The translations under genes were made by a program, and so were the position numbers. A stretch of 64,000 nt of DNA, taken from assembly GCF_001411555.2 (NCBI RefSeq), contig NC_049912.1:16972341-17036340 (forward strand). Reading direction: 5' to 3'. Under the pieces are notes generated by a model. It was not told where the DNA came from. It saw only the letters and a program-made list of their open reading frames with translations, and ran no database searches. Shown here piece by piece: positions 43,651-56,293 of this stretch (within the stretch, counting starts at the first letter, position 1; every line of letters begins with the position of its first letter). Origin of the DNA: Juglans regia. Lineage: Eukaryota > Streptophyta > Magnoliopsida > Fagales > Juglandaceae.

Positions 43651-43862
43651 AGACTTCCTTAACATCTCTGCATCACTCCGTACATTTTCTTTCTCAAGTC
43701 TCACTTTTAATTTTGGAAAGGTTAATTCATAATAGTCTTTTTAAATATCATTCTTTAACCATCCCTAAATATGATATCATATAAGTGATAAATACACCAA
43801 ACGATTAATTTCTCACATATCTGGAGGATGCCGCTACGTCGTTAGATTGCCATCATCTAGGC

Positions 43863-44763
43863 TAGGGGTGTAAATTCAAATCAGAAAATCGAAAAATCGG
43901 TCCGGACCGGACCGGTTTTACCGGTTTTGAATCGGTCCGGTCCGGAACCGGTTCTTAGAATGTGAAAACCGGCCGGTTCCGGTCCGATTCCAGTTTTAAG
44001 ATTTTTCAGACCGGACAAACCGAAACCGGACCGGACTGGTTGATAAAAAATATATATATAAAATAATATTTATATTATTGTATATATAACTTTTATACAA
44101 AATATTATATATATATATATTAATATATATAAGTTTAATATATTATGTATAATTATAAATTTTTATGTGAAATTTTTATATATAATATATATAATTATAT
44201 ATATTCATTTATGAAATAATTTCTTATTATAATTTATAAATTATTACATAAAATGTTAATACTAAATCACTAATAGTTTATAACTAATATTAATAGTCTA
44301 ATATAGACTAATGACTATAGTTATACTTATAATTAATACTACAAGTTTTTACTAAAAATTTATAACTAATACTAATATTAAATATATAGTTTATAACTAA
44401 TACTAATATATAACTTATAACTATAGCTATAGTCTAATACTAATATATAACTTATAACTATAGCAATAGTCTAATACTAATACTATTATATAGTCTAATA
44501 TATTTTAATAAAAATATAAAACAGTTTTTTTTAAATCAATTTTTTTTTTTATAAACAAATTTTTAATGACAAATTGTGAAACTTACATTTTAAAAAAATC
44601 AAAAAATCGGACCGGACTGGACCGGAAACCAGTAAAACCGGAAGTACCGATTTAGGAGGGTAACCGGTGCATAATCGATTTTAAAAAATATAAAATCGAT
44701 ACATACTAATTCGGTCTTAAATTTTATCCAAAACCAAACCGAACTGGATCGGTTACACCCCTA
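43863..44763. mobile_element. hAT-type MITE with CCGGTCCGG ends, copy 2 (inverted)
   Basis: Ends TAGGGGTGTAAAT and, in reverse, TAGGGGTGTAACC, flanked by perfect 8-bp duplications ATCTAGGC at 43855-43862 and 44764-44771. The subterminal zones repeat GGTCCGGACCGGACCGG, and the core is AT-rich. Its right part in reverse matches the left part of 18653-19338, so the two copies lie in opposite orientations. Length 901 bp, non-coding. Confidence 0.94.
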
Positions 44764-44771
44764 ATCTAGGC

Positions 44772-45885
44772 TAGTGTTGGAATGGTGATATTTGTAATAA
44801 CGTGGATATCAATTATTTTGTTAGTGGTGATATTTTAATAAAATAATAATTATCTAAAATGAATATTTTCATAATATATTTTAAAAATAATTTTATTATA
44901 TAACCTCTTCTTTTTATTTTTTGAATTAATTTATATTTTGATTTAGTTTATAAATTTAGATTAATTTAAAATAATACATAATTATATGACATTATATATG
45001 AAGAGATATTACAAATATAAAAAAATATGAGAATATTATTAATAATTAGAAAAAATATTTAAAATAAATAAAAAAAATTAAAAAGTATAATATTTAAATA
45101 ATGCAAAAAAAAATTAGATAAAATGATATATAAAAGTTAGCATGTAAAATAGAAAAAATAAATTTTAACGATGTATTTTAAAAAATAAGATCAAGAAACC
45201 ATTGAGAGTATTTTTCTGGACAGTCCTAAGTGATTTATTTTTAAATATACTAATATAAATATACTAAAATATTAACTTTGCCGCTCACCCACTCAGGGTG
45301 AACAATTTAAGGATCCTAACAGTCCAACTGCCAGCCAGCCCACCTGGGATATGCGGATAAAAGTCCATAGGAAAATGCCAGTAGAGCATCATAAGACAAG
45401 GGTATTCCATTTCTGGAAAGAAGTCTGAAGTATAGGAAAGCGACATACAATTCGGAAAGAGTAATGCCATTTTGGAAAGAGAATTGAAACAAAATAACTA
45501 GTTATTTTATATACCAACATTTCTCATACCAAAATTGAATAATATTTTGGAGAAATATGATACGGGAAAGTCACAAAATAAGACAATAGTGCTAGGAAAA
45601 TAGTGGTAGCTCTTTTTTCCCCATTTATAGTAATGAAATGATAAGAAATGCAGCAAAACTCAAGAGTGCAGCCGTTACAATACACCTCCCACTTGGTCCC
45701 ATCCATATTTATTCATTCAAAAACCCAACCTGGTCTTCATTCAAAGGAGACCCGTCAATTTCCTCCCATACCATTCCACCAACAAACACAAACCCTCCCA
45801 AAATCAACTCTAGCATCCTACCACAAACACTCAAAGCCGTTCAAATATCCAAATATTATATATTTTTCTCACTTTCTTGAATCTC
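44772..45885. other. AT-rich stretch and SAHH 3' flank
   Basis: 44772-45230 is very AT-rich with no coding. 45640-45885 is directly downstream of the SAHH stop and should include its 3' untranslated region. The small open frames on both strands have no domain. Confidence 0.45.
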
Positions 45886-48029
<2,144 letters not shown>

Positions 48030-48128
48030 CTTCTGAAAATATAGACGGAATGACGAACAGAGATTTTCAGATTGCGGAGAGGAGGGAGAGTGAGTGAGCG
48101 AAGCGAGGATGGGAGAAGCAAGAGTTGG

Positions 48129-48136
48129 TTTAAATA
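48129..48136 (-). promoter_or_regulatory. Probable TATA box of SAHH
   Basis: The minus strand reads TATTTAAA about 100 bases upstream of the start codon, in a GC-moderate stretch. This is a reasonable position for a core promoter followed by a leader of about 70 nt. It is inferred from position and sequence only. Confidence 0.5.
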
Positions 48137-48514
48137 GCCTAATAGGTTAGATCTCTAGGATTGACGGTCCCGATCTCTCTGTTGGGTTGGTGGATTTGGT
48201 AAATGACAACGAAACGTTTTTGCTTGCGATACGGAACATCATACGGGAAAGCCGTCTGGGTTCAGCGGTTCAACCAGATGGACAAAGATGCTAGACGTAA
48301 GCGGGTTATGTTTTCATTGGTTGTTTCCTAAGGATGTACAATAATGTCGTGCGCTTTCCCGCACTCGGTCCGGTTTTTTCTGGCTTAGTTTTTGTTTTTT
48401 TCTTCCCTAAGCAAACATTATTTATTTTTATGCATGTGAGCACCGACATAGTGATTTACTTCCACTTGTCTAATCTCCGATTCATATTTGTACGGTGAGG
48501 CGAGAGTCGTGATA

Positions 48515-48668
48515 GAAAATTATAACTTGAATAAGAAATTTTAAAAATATTAATTTTTAATATTATTATTATTTAAAAATTTTAAAAAAATTAAATTATT
48601 TATTATATTTTATATAAAAGATTGAAAAAATTGTAATAATGAGATGAAATAAAACACTTCTTGTATCC
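48515..48668. mobile_element. GATGAG-type MITE, copy d (eroded)
   Basis: Shares TTTAATATTATTATTATT, the TTATTATATTTTATAT and ATTGTAATAATGAGATGAAAT words with the other copies, and ends near CCAAATAAGACTTT. The left end is worn and I cannot fix the boundary. It lies about 480 bp upstream of the SAHH start codon. Confidence 0.6.
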
Positions 48669-48779
48669 AAATAAGACTTTAGACTTTTTTTTTAACTTTT
48701 TTTTAGTTTCATATTTAGCTCAATTTTAAAAAATAATTTTTTGTGGATTTTTAAATTTTAATTTAAAAATTAAAATTTA

Positions 48780-48919
48780 ATCATTCACTGCTGATTTATT
48801 TCTATACTAATATCTAACTTATTTTTTTACTAAACTTATACTATAATATCTAATTACAGGTTATCATATTATAGTATTACATATAGTGTCCAATTACATG
48901 TTATTATACTATAATATTA
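48780..48919. repeat. AT-rich degenerate repeat, left part
   Basis: Recurring TCTAATTACA(T/G)GTTAT and CTAACTTATTT words. The same words continue at 49473-49690 and again at 54378-54700, so this is one AT-rich block interrupted by a MITE and by the 4.7-kb LTR. Confidence 0.6.
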
Positions 48920-48920
48920 A

Positions 48921-49462
48921 GGTTAATTACATTTTACCCCTTTGAACTTTCACATGTGCCTCCAAAATTAATAATTGTATTAAAATGGACCATCAAACTT
49001 TCAAAATTTCTCAATCTCTCCCTTTTGTCTACCAGCAGTGTCAAACCTAACAGATATTTACTGTAAAGATGTAATTTTCATTTAATTTATTATCATTGAC
49101 CATATAAAATATAAAATATATGTGCTATTAATTAATAATAAATTATTAATCATTAATCATATATAAAATTATTTTATACCTAATTTGCAAGGAAGTATGA
49201 ATAATCTATATACATATATTATTTACATATATTATTTTATATGGTCAATGATAATAAATTAGATAAAAATTACATCTTTGCAATGAATGTTATACACAAA
49301 AGCAACACGTGCAATGAATTTTCATTAGATTTAACGCTACTGATAGACAAAATGGGGAATTGAGAAGTTTTGAAAATTTGAGGGTCCACTTTGATGTAAT
49401 TATTAGTTTCGGAGGCACATTGTAAATTGAATGAAAGTTTGAGAGGCATAGTGTTATTAACC
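48921..49462. mobile_element. Mutator-like MITE, foldback type
   Basis: Long imperfect inverted repeats of about 190 bp: the left begins GGTTAATTACATTTTACCCC and the right in reverse begins GGTTAATAACACTATGCCTC. Both continue through AACTTTCA, TGCCTCC(A/G)AAA and GACCATATAAAAT in order. The flanks carry 10-bp direct repeats TATAATATTA at 48910-48919 and 49463-49472, consistent with a Mutator-type target duplication of 9-10 bp. Non-coding, 542 bp. Confidence 0.88.
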
Positions 49463-49472
49463 TATAATATTA

Positions 49473-49695
49473 TGTGTTATTAACTTATGATATTAGACTT
49501 ATTTTTATACTAAACTTATATTATAGTGTCTAATTACATGTTATTATGTTATACTAGTTTCTAACTTAGTTATAACTTATTTCTATACTAAAATTATTTC
49601 TAGTGTCTAATTACATGTTATTATACTTTAATAAATTATTAATATGTATTATTAATTTATTACACTAAACTTATTAGTTATTTATATACTAGTGC
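49473..49695. repeat. AT-rich degenerate repeat, middle part
   Basis: Words such as GTGTCTAATTACATGTTATTAT recur, as in 48780-48919 and 54378-54700. The last five bases (AGTGC) are the target site of the LTR that follows. Confidence 0.6.
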
Positions 49696-52600
49696 TGTAA
49701 CAGCTCGCTAGAAATTCACTGGTGTAATTTTTATTGACTTTAAGAACCTTATTAAAACCTTATAAGTTTTCACAAATCGACCAATCGCACAGGTTTTACT
49801 CTATCAACATAGTCAGTGTTATTACTCACTATGGTGCTAGAAATATTAGTTTAATTATTTGAGGTAGTTAGAAGTGTCAGAATACGTTATGGTCTACGTC
49901 ATTTGACTCAGTTGATTATTTAGGATTTTGTGGCGCAATAGCCAATTTTCATAATTTCAGACGAAACGTCTGTTCGAAATTATGAAATTATTTTTAGGAG
50001 CACTTTGGGGTTGAATTTTGGTAAACGATTTTCATTATAGATTAATATGAATATTTATAATTTTTCAGTACTAAATTTATTATGCATTTTTTTGGAATGA
50101 ATAGTAACCTCAATAAGCGTATCCAGTGCAGTGTTTTCAAAATCACAGTGTGAAATGTCCAAATTAGGTTAGAAAAGTTTTATTTGGACACTTAACAAGA
50201 TCTTAGCCACATATAGTGAATTGTATTAGACACTTGGCACAAAGAAGAGCCATTAGATAGATTTGTGAAGAAATCAATGTGTGAAATCATCCCACCTAAG
50301 CAAACATTTATTTCATCTGATCAACCAATTGTGCCAGACCAAAGAAGGTTTCAATCCTAGTGAAACCCTAAATGATTAGAATCTAATTGAAATCCCAAAA
50401 GTTTGGTTGAAACTGAAACCCTAAACGGTTTCCCCAAACCCTAAAGTTGGTCTCCAAACCCTTTTTAATCCAATTTCTAACTCCAAATTGAAACCCACTT
50501 GATTGGGGCCCACCGAGGCCCACAAATTTGGCCACTTCTGCAAAGCTTCTTGAAGAAGTTTCCTCCCCCACATGGCAGACCATCCACATTCATTGGCTGC
50601 ACCTAATAGTGCTTTGATGTGAAGGAGAAATCCACTCCATCAACCTCCATCTCTCACAGCTACTACAGGCAGTCATTGTCCCTCACTATTCTCCACTTTA
50701 TATGTCACATAGCCAACTCCAATCAAGGGTTATTTAAGCCCACAACTTTTCCTTCCAGGAGTTTAAAGTCATGCAAAGCACATTTTACTCTATTTTATCA
50801 CTTCTTCACCCCGTTCTTAGAGAGAAACTCAAAAGAGCTCTCTCGAACAGATTTCTGGGTCTTTTTGTATGGCAATTTTTGACCCTTTGTAAGTATTTTC
50901 GCACAATGGCTCCTACCTAAAAGTTGTTCTTCTTTGAGTGTAATTTTCATGGATATCTTATTAGTCTCATTTCATGCTCATTTGATCAGTCAAAAGTATT
51001 TTTAACTATGGAAATGTCATTCTGGGGTGAAATTGGAGAGTATGTTATGTTTTGAAATTTGTTATCAAGCTAATGGACATATCTTGATCCGAAAATTTTA
51101 TGGAGTGTTGTTAGCATGTGTTTATGAATTTTCATTGAGGTTTTGTTGCATGAATAAAACTTTTGATGAAAGACTTCCTTAGATCTAGAAACTTGAAAAC
51201 TGGAAGTAGAAAAACAATTTTTGTTTTGAGAAAGTTTGAATATTTCGTGGTTTAATCTTATTCCAAAGGCTTTGATATTTTTATGTGATAATCCTAAACC
51301 TCTTATATACATGTTAGGATGTAATTTTGAAGATATTTAGTATTAGTTTTAAATATATGATTTTTCTATTCAAGAGGATTTCGGTTATGTCTAAAATTTG
51401 AAGTTTTTGGGTTAGATCAATGTTTTATTGAGTTTTATCAATGTGATTTTAAGTTTGATGGTTGGATCTTCTTTAGAAGACATTTTTAAACCATGTGATG
51501 TTTTAGTTTGAAGATCACATGTCTTTAAGTCATGGATCAAGAGATTGATCCAAGTTAGTTGAGAGAAAAGTTTATGTTTTTGGACTAAGTGTAAAACCAA
51601 AAACTCCAAATGTTGTTTTGTGATTTTGGTGACTTTTATTTGATGATTTAAATCATGGTTGATCTTAAGATGATGTTAAGAATATGTTAGAAATAAAATT
51701 TGATTTTTTTGGAATTATTGGAGATGTTTTTATTAAGGTCAAAACTTGTGATTTAATGGTTTACTTTTTGTTAAAAAGTTTGGGTCCTTTTACAAAAAGT
51801 TTGGTGTTGATTATTGGTTTTTCTTAATGGATATTTTAAGTGTATTTTTAAACTTAAGATAGGAAGATCCTTGTTACAAAATTTTAGTTTAATCATGGCT
51901 TTTGAAGATGGAAGAAATTGCAACCAAAATCAAGAGAAATGACCTATGAATGTTTCGGCCATTGTGAGTTTTTCATAGTTGTGAATGATTTTAAATTTTT
52001 CTGAGTTGATATTTGAGTCTATGACAAAATTTACATGATGAATATAAATTTTGGTAATTTTTGGAGTTAGGATCTGAAATCCTTAAGTTAGGAGTAAAAT
52101 AGTCATTTTCCACATGTGGAGGGTAAAATGATAATTTTACTCTAAATTATCTCTTTTCACATTTTTAATTATTAGTAATTAAATTTCTAACTTTTAGAGT
52201 ATTATCATACAGTTCTTCGTGTTTCATACTTTATTCTCGTAGAATGCGATAATCAAGGTAAGTTATCTCTTAATTTAGTATCAGTTTACTGTGTATGTGT
52301 GATGGGTAAGAGAACTATAGTTTATGTTTATATGTTGTTATGTATGTCATGTCATCACATGTTTATCTATTACACGAATTATTCTGTCACGAAATACTTA
52401 TCTGTTACATAATATATTTTGTCTCATGTTATTATCTGTTGTAAGTTTGTCACATTACGTATGCTATATGTTACATGTATGTCATGTCACGTAATATTCA
52501 CTGTCACATGTTATGCCATGTTACGAAATATTGTTTGTTATATGTTATGCCATGTTACGAAATATTATCTGTTACATGTATGCCATGTTATGAAATGTTG

Positions 52601-54372
52601 TCTGTTATATTTATGTCTCAAAGTATGTCATGTATGTCATTTTATGTTCATGTCATGTCACGTTACAAAATGTCATGTATACCAGTTAAGTTATTCATGT
52701 CAATCGCGACCTTAAGCGCTAGGATAGGGTAATATCCTAGTGGAACTTCATTGTTCACACTGGAGTGTCTAAATAGATATGAAATTCTCTGGATTGATGA
52801 AGTACAGTCAACAGGTTGTGAATGAGGCTTAACTAGCTGGTCACTGGAGCGTACCAGGCACTAACGCCGATGTAGCCACACTTCATGTTACGTGTGTCCA
52901 CAACAAGTATCGCACAAACAATTCATAGGGCCACAACAACTATGAAGCATGAAATATGGGGTCACAACAACTGAGGAGCATACACTACGTGAGACACATC
53001 AATTGTAACATGTAAAATACGTGGAGCCACACCAACTGTGGAGTATATATTAACGCACTCACAGCTGATATAGACATCTGCGTTGTGATGCGGCAATCGG
53101 CAGGGACACACCGCTCAAGGGGACCCGTGTAGCATCCGAATGGTCACTTTTATTAATTAGTTTATTGAATAAAATTTCAAATTCATGTATTTTACGTTCA
53201 AGTCATGTTTCACGTTATGTGATGTTCAAGTTTACGTTCATGTCAAGTTTCAAGTTCATGTCAATCATGGTAACCTCATGAGATAAAAATACGCAATCAT
53301 AGTAATCACATAAGATAAGATTACTCAATCATGGTGACCCCATGAGACAAGAATATATTTCAAGTTTATGTTTATGTCATGTTATGTTCATGTTCATGTT
53401 CATGTTCATGTTATGTTTAAGTTCACGTTTATGTTATGTTTAAGTTCACGTTTATGTTATGTCATGTTCACGTTCACGTTCACGTTCACGTTCACGTTAT
53501 ATTTCAAGTTCACGTTTATGTTATATTGTGCTCAGGTTCATGTTATGTTCAAGTTCATGTTCAAATTATGTATGTTCACATTCATGCTATGTTTCAAGTC
53601 CATATTATGTTTGAAGTTCACGTTCATGCTATGTTGCTAGTCCATGTTATGTTTTAAGTTCACGTACATGCCATGTCACATCAAGCTAAGTTTTAGTTTC
53701 AGTTCCAAGTTATGTCATTTATGTCATGCTATATGTCAAGTTATGCTATGCTTACTTATGACTTTGATTATGCATTCATACTTTTACTATCATGCATACA
53801 TCATTAACCTGTGTAGAAGTTTCCTATTAACTTGCTGAGATTTGTAATCAAATCTTACCGTGGTAATCCCAACTACCATTCCCTCGAATGGTAGGCAATG
53901 TGTCAGGATCAGAGTAAGGAGCAGATACTGGCAGACCGGAGGAGGTTGACTAGACGCCGTAGACGCAACACGAAACTTGCAGCCTCCATAGTTAAGTTTT
54001 TTATAGTATTCCGGCATCGTTAGTTGAGTTACCCGAGTTACTCAATGAACTAGCCCAATAATGTATTTTGACAATGTAATTATGGAGTCAGGTCTCAATT
54101 GTTTTGAGATTACAGCCTTCTGAGACTCATGTTGTAATCATGGGTGTTTTAAGTATACATAGTTTATGTTTTAACTATTTGGGATATTATAAGTTTGGTG
54201 CGTGACATTGCTAAAAAAAAAAAAATTATCCGCTGCAAATATTGCATAATGTTATATGTATGTTAGGAATATTGCATCTTATATGTCATGAAAGGAGGCA
54301 TGTAACCTTGTGTTGCATGTCTAGACGTTTCGGATGTTCGTCCAATCCCAAGCGAAATCTAGGGGTGTCACA
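49696..54372 (+). mobile_element. Large solo LTR (about 4.7 kb) with perfect AGTGC target duplication
   Basis: Begins TGTAACAGCTCGCTAG and ends AATCTAGGGGTGTCACA, so it has TG...CA ends. It is flanked by AGTGC at 49691-49695 and at 54373-54377, a perfect 5-bp duplication. No gag or pol coding is visible. Segments include local near-repeats of ATGTTATGCCATG at 52480-52690, a (GTTCAT/GTTCAC)n array at 53340-53680, a TATTATAA-free GC-moderate stretch near 52700-53140, and AACTTGCTGAG and GATTTGTAATC words near 53830 that resemble other plant Ty3-gypsy LTR ends. The family differs from 51-5263. The long open frames at 52419-52732 and 53368-53838 are repeat artefacts. Confidence 0.9.
53340..53680. 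repeat. (GTTCAT/GTTCAC) hexamer array within the LTR
   Basis: Runs of GTTCATGTTCATGTTCATG pass into CACGTTCACGTTCACG and then longer mixed units. It gives a spurious frame of alternating His/Val. Simple tandem array, still fairly homogeneous in the middle. Confidence 0.85.
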
Positions 54373-54377
54373 AGTGC

Positions 54378-54947
54378 CTACTTTATTTCTGTATAAGACT
54401 TATACAATAGTGTCTAATTACATGTTATTATACATTAGTATTACATGTTATTATACTAATGTCTAAATTATTTCTAACTTAATTATATACTACATGTTAT
54501 TATACTTTAGTAAATTATTATTATCTGTTATTAACTTATTATACTAGGCTTTTTTCAATATTAGTGTCTAACTTATTTCTATACTTGATTATGTATGGTA
54601 GTAATATTATGATATTTACATATTTATACTAAATTATTATTAGTTTATTAATATTATAGTATGAGTATATTATTTTATAATAATTAGCTCATACTAATAT
54701 ATTATTGAATCTAACTCTATAAGTTCTAGTTACATAGCTATATAAATATACTAGTATATATGATAAATATATAAGTAAATACATATTTTTGTTACATATG
54801 TACGATATTAGAGTCGGATTTTTTTTTTTTAATTTTTCAATCAAAGTCAGTTGAGTGACACCTCTGACTTGCTGACATAGAAGGTTTACAAATAATTGCA
54901 TAAAAAAATGGTCATTTTCCATTGCAGTGAATCTTGATTAAACTAAG
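54378..54947. repeat. AT-rich degenerate repeat, right part, then gene-free AT-rich sequence
   Basis: Continues the words of 49473-49690 (GTGTCTAATTACATGTTATTATAC) up to about 54700. From 54700 to 54947 it is AT-rich without coding. Confidence 0.5.
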
Positions 54948-55059
54948 ACTGTGTTTGGGTAACGAACACTTCCCTACACTTTCCAAATATTTTCGTACGG
55001 ACGAGGAGACTCCACATGCCAAACACGTTTGAAGTAGTTTGAACAAAGTCTCTTGCCGC

Positions 55060-55400
55060 TATGTTTCACTATGAGCCAAGAGTTCACTGCTTGCGTGTGA
55101 ATGCCAGAGTGCGACAGAGAGGGAGAGGGAGATTCATGGTGGCTGGGTCTGGGAGAGGTGGTGGAGGTGCGGTGGCCTGGGCAGCTACGTACGGCGGCGC
55201 AAGTGGACAAAAATGGGTATTTCGGTTGGGTTACCGCAGGGGAGAGAGGGAGAGCTGTGCGTGGGAGAGATCGGTGGTGGCTGACTTGGTCACCGGCGTG
55301 AGGGGGAGTCGCCAGTGGTGGCAGTGAGGCTGGGCAACGCATGGCAGTGCAAGGCTGGGCTGAAGAAGAATCGGGAGTGGGGGAGAATCAGGCTAGAGGA
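55060..55400 (-). repeat. Fragment of the LTR leader family (GC-rich)
   Basis: Its plus strand shares GCTACGTACGGCGGC, AAATGGGTATTTCGG-like and GGGAGAG words with the reverse of 680-1640, the leader-like part of the first solo LTR, at perhaps three-quarters identity by eye. The open frames on both strands are low complexity. It lies between two pieces that both look like MITE ends. Confidence 0.55.
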
Positions 55401-55413
55401 GAGAGAGAGAATC

Positions 55414-55664
55414 TCTTTCTACTCATAACTATTCACAAATATTCTTGCTCCATTTGAATTGTAAAAATATTTCTTCTCATCTCATTTCATCATTATAAAT
55501 TTTCTCAAATTCTCATACAAAATATAATAAACAATTCAACTTTTTTAAATCTCAAAACAATAATAATATTAAAAAATAATATTCTAATAATATTTTATTC
55601 AACTTTCATCTTTCATCTAAAATCATCTCTTTTCGTCTAACAATCTAAACCACATCTAAATGTA
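55414..55664. mobile_element. GATGAG-type MITE, copy e (one arm beside a captured fragment)
   Basis: Reverse-oriented: TCTCATCTCATTTCATCATTATAAATTT, AAAATATAATAAACAATTCAA and a worn right end AACCACATCTAAATG. The other end of the element may be the TGTGTTTGGGTAACG at 54951, which would put the GC-rich fragment 55060-55400 inside it. Confidence 0.65.
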
Positions 55665-55805
55665 GTAATAATATCAATTGAGGCGATAGTCATCATGCTA
55701 GGATATTTTTGTTTCTCCAATTGTAAAAGATGGGGGAATGAGGGGATGAAAGAACAAATTAGTCACTTTGGAAGGATTAGACTCTTATCTCGGCAATTGT
55801 TCTAA

Positions 55806-55865
55806 GGTTTCGTTTACTTTTATAAAACTTTTCATCTCATCTAATCTTCGAAAACAAACGAGGCC
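55806..55865. mobile_element. GATGAG-type MITE, copy f, internally deleted to 60 bp
   Basis: GGTTTCGTTTACTTTT at the left and AAACAAACGAGGCC at the right, with TTTTCATCTCATCTAATC between. It is flanked by TAA at 55803-55805 and 55866-55868. This is the clearest target duplication in the family and sets its size at 3 bp. Confidence 0.82.
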
Positions 55866-55868
55866 TAA

Positions 55869-56293
55869 GAAAAATACTTTGGAACTAACACTCATAATAT
55901 CCCCTAATAAGATGGAAATACAGCATACACCTACTCTAAAATTATCTAACAATTACTTTGCTCTAATACCATAAAGCAATACAAATATTTTGGAATTATA
56001 TATCCTCTATACAAATCAATGGAGGCAATTCAATTTGTTTAGAGTTCTTATTACATATATACAAGAGTCCTAGTCATGATATTAACTAATTAAGCACTAG
56101 CAGAAGCCTTGTTGCCATGTGATTGAAAGTTTCCTCGTAGAGGTTGATCACGTTGCATACAATTAAGATTTATACAATCAATGTAAGTCTCTTTCTGATT
56201 GAGTTTCAAATTTCTTGTTATGTACTGTTTCTAAGTTATTAGAGCAGCAAAAGTTAAATTGTCTTGGAAAGATCAGAAGTTTCAAGCATACTA
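55869..56293. other. Gene-free stretch left of the CACTA element
   Basis: AT-rich sequence without domains. The last three bases CTA are duplicated at the far end of the element. Confidence 0.4.

Noticed and set aside
53368..53838. Open frames with alternating His/Val
   Set aside because: Pure product of the GTTCAT/GTTCAC hexamer array.
55061..55342. GC-rich frames on both strands
   Set aside because: Low-complexity translation and similarity to the LTR leader stretch rather than to a protein.
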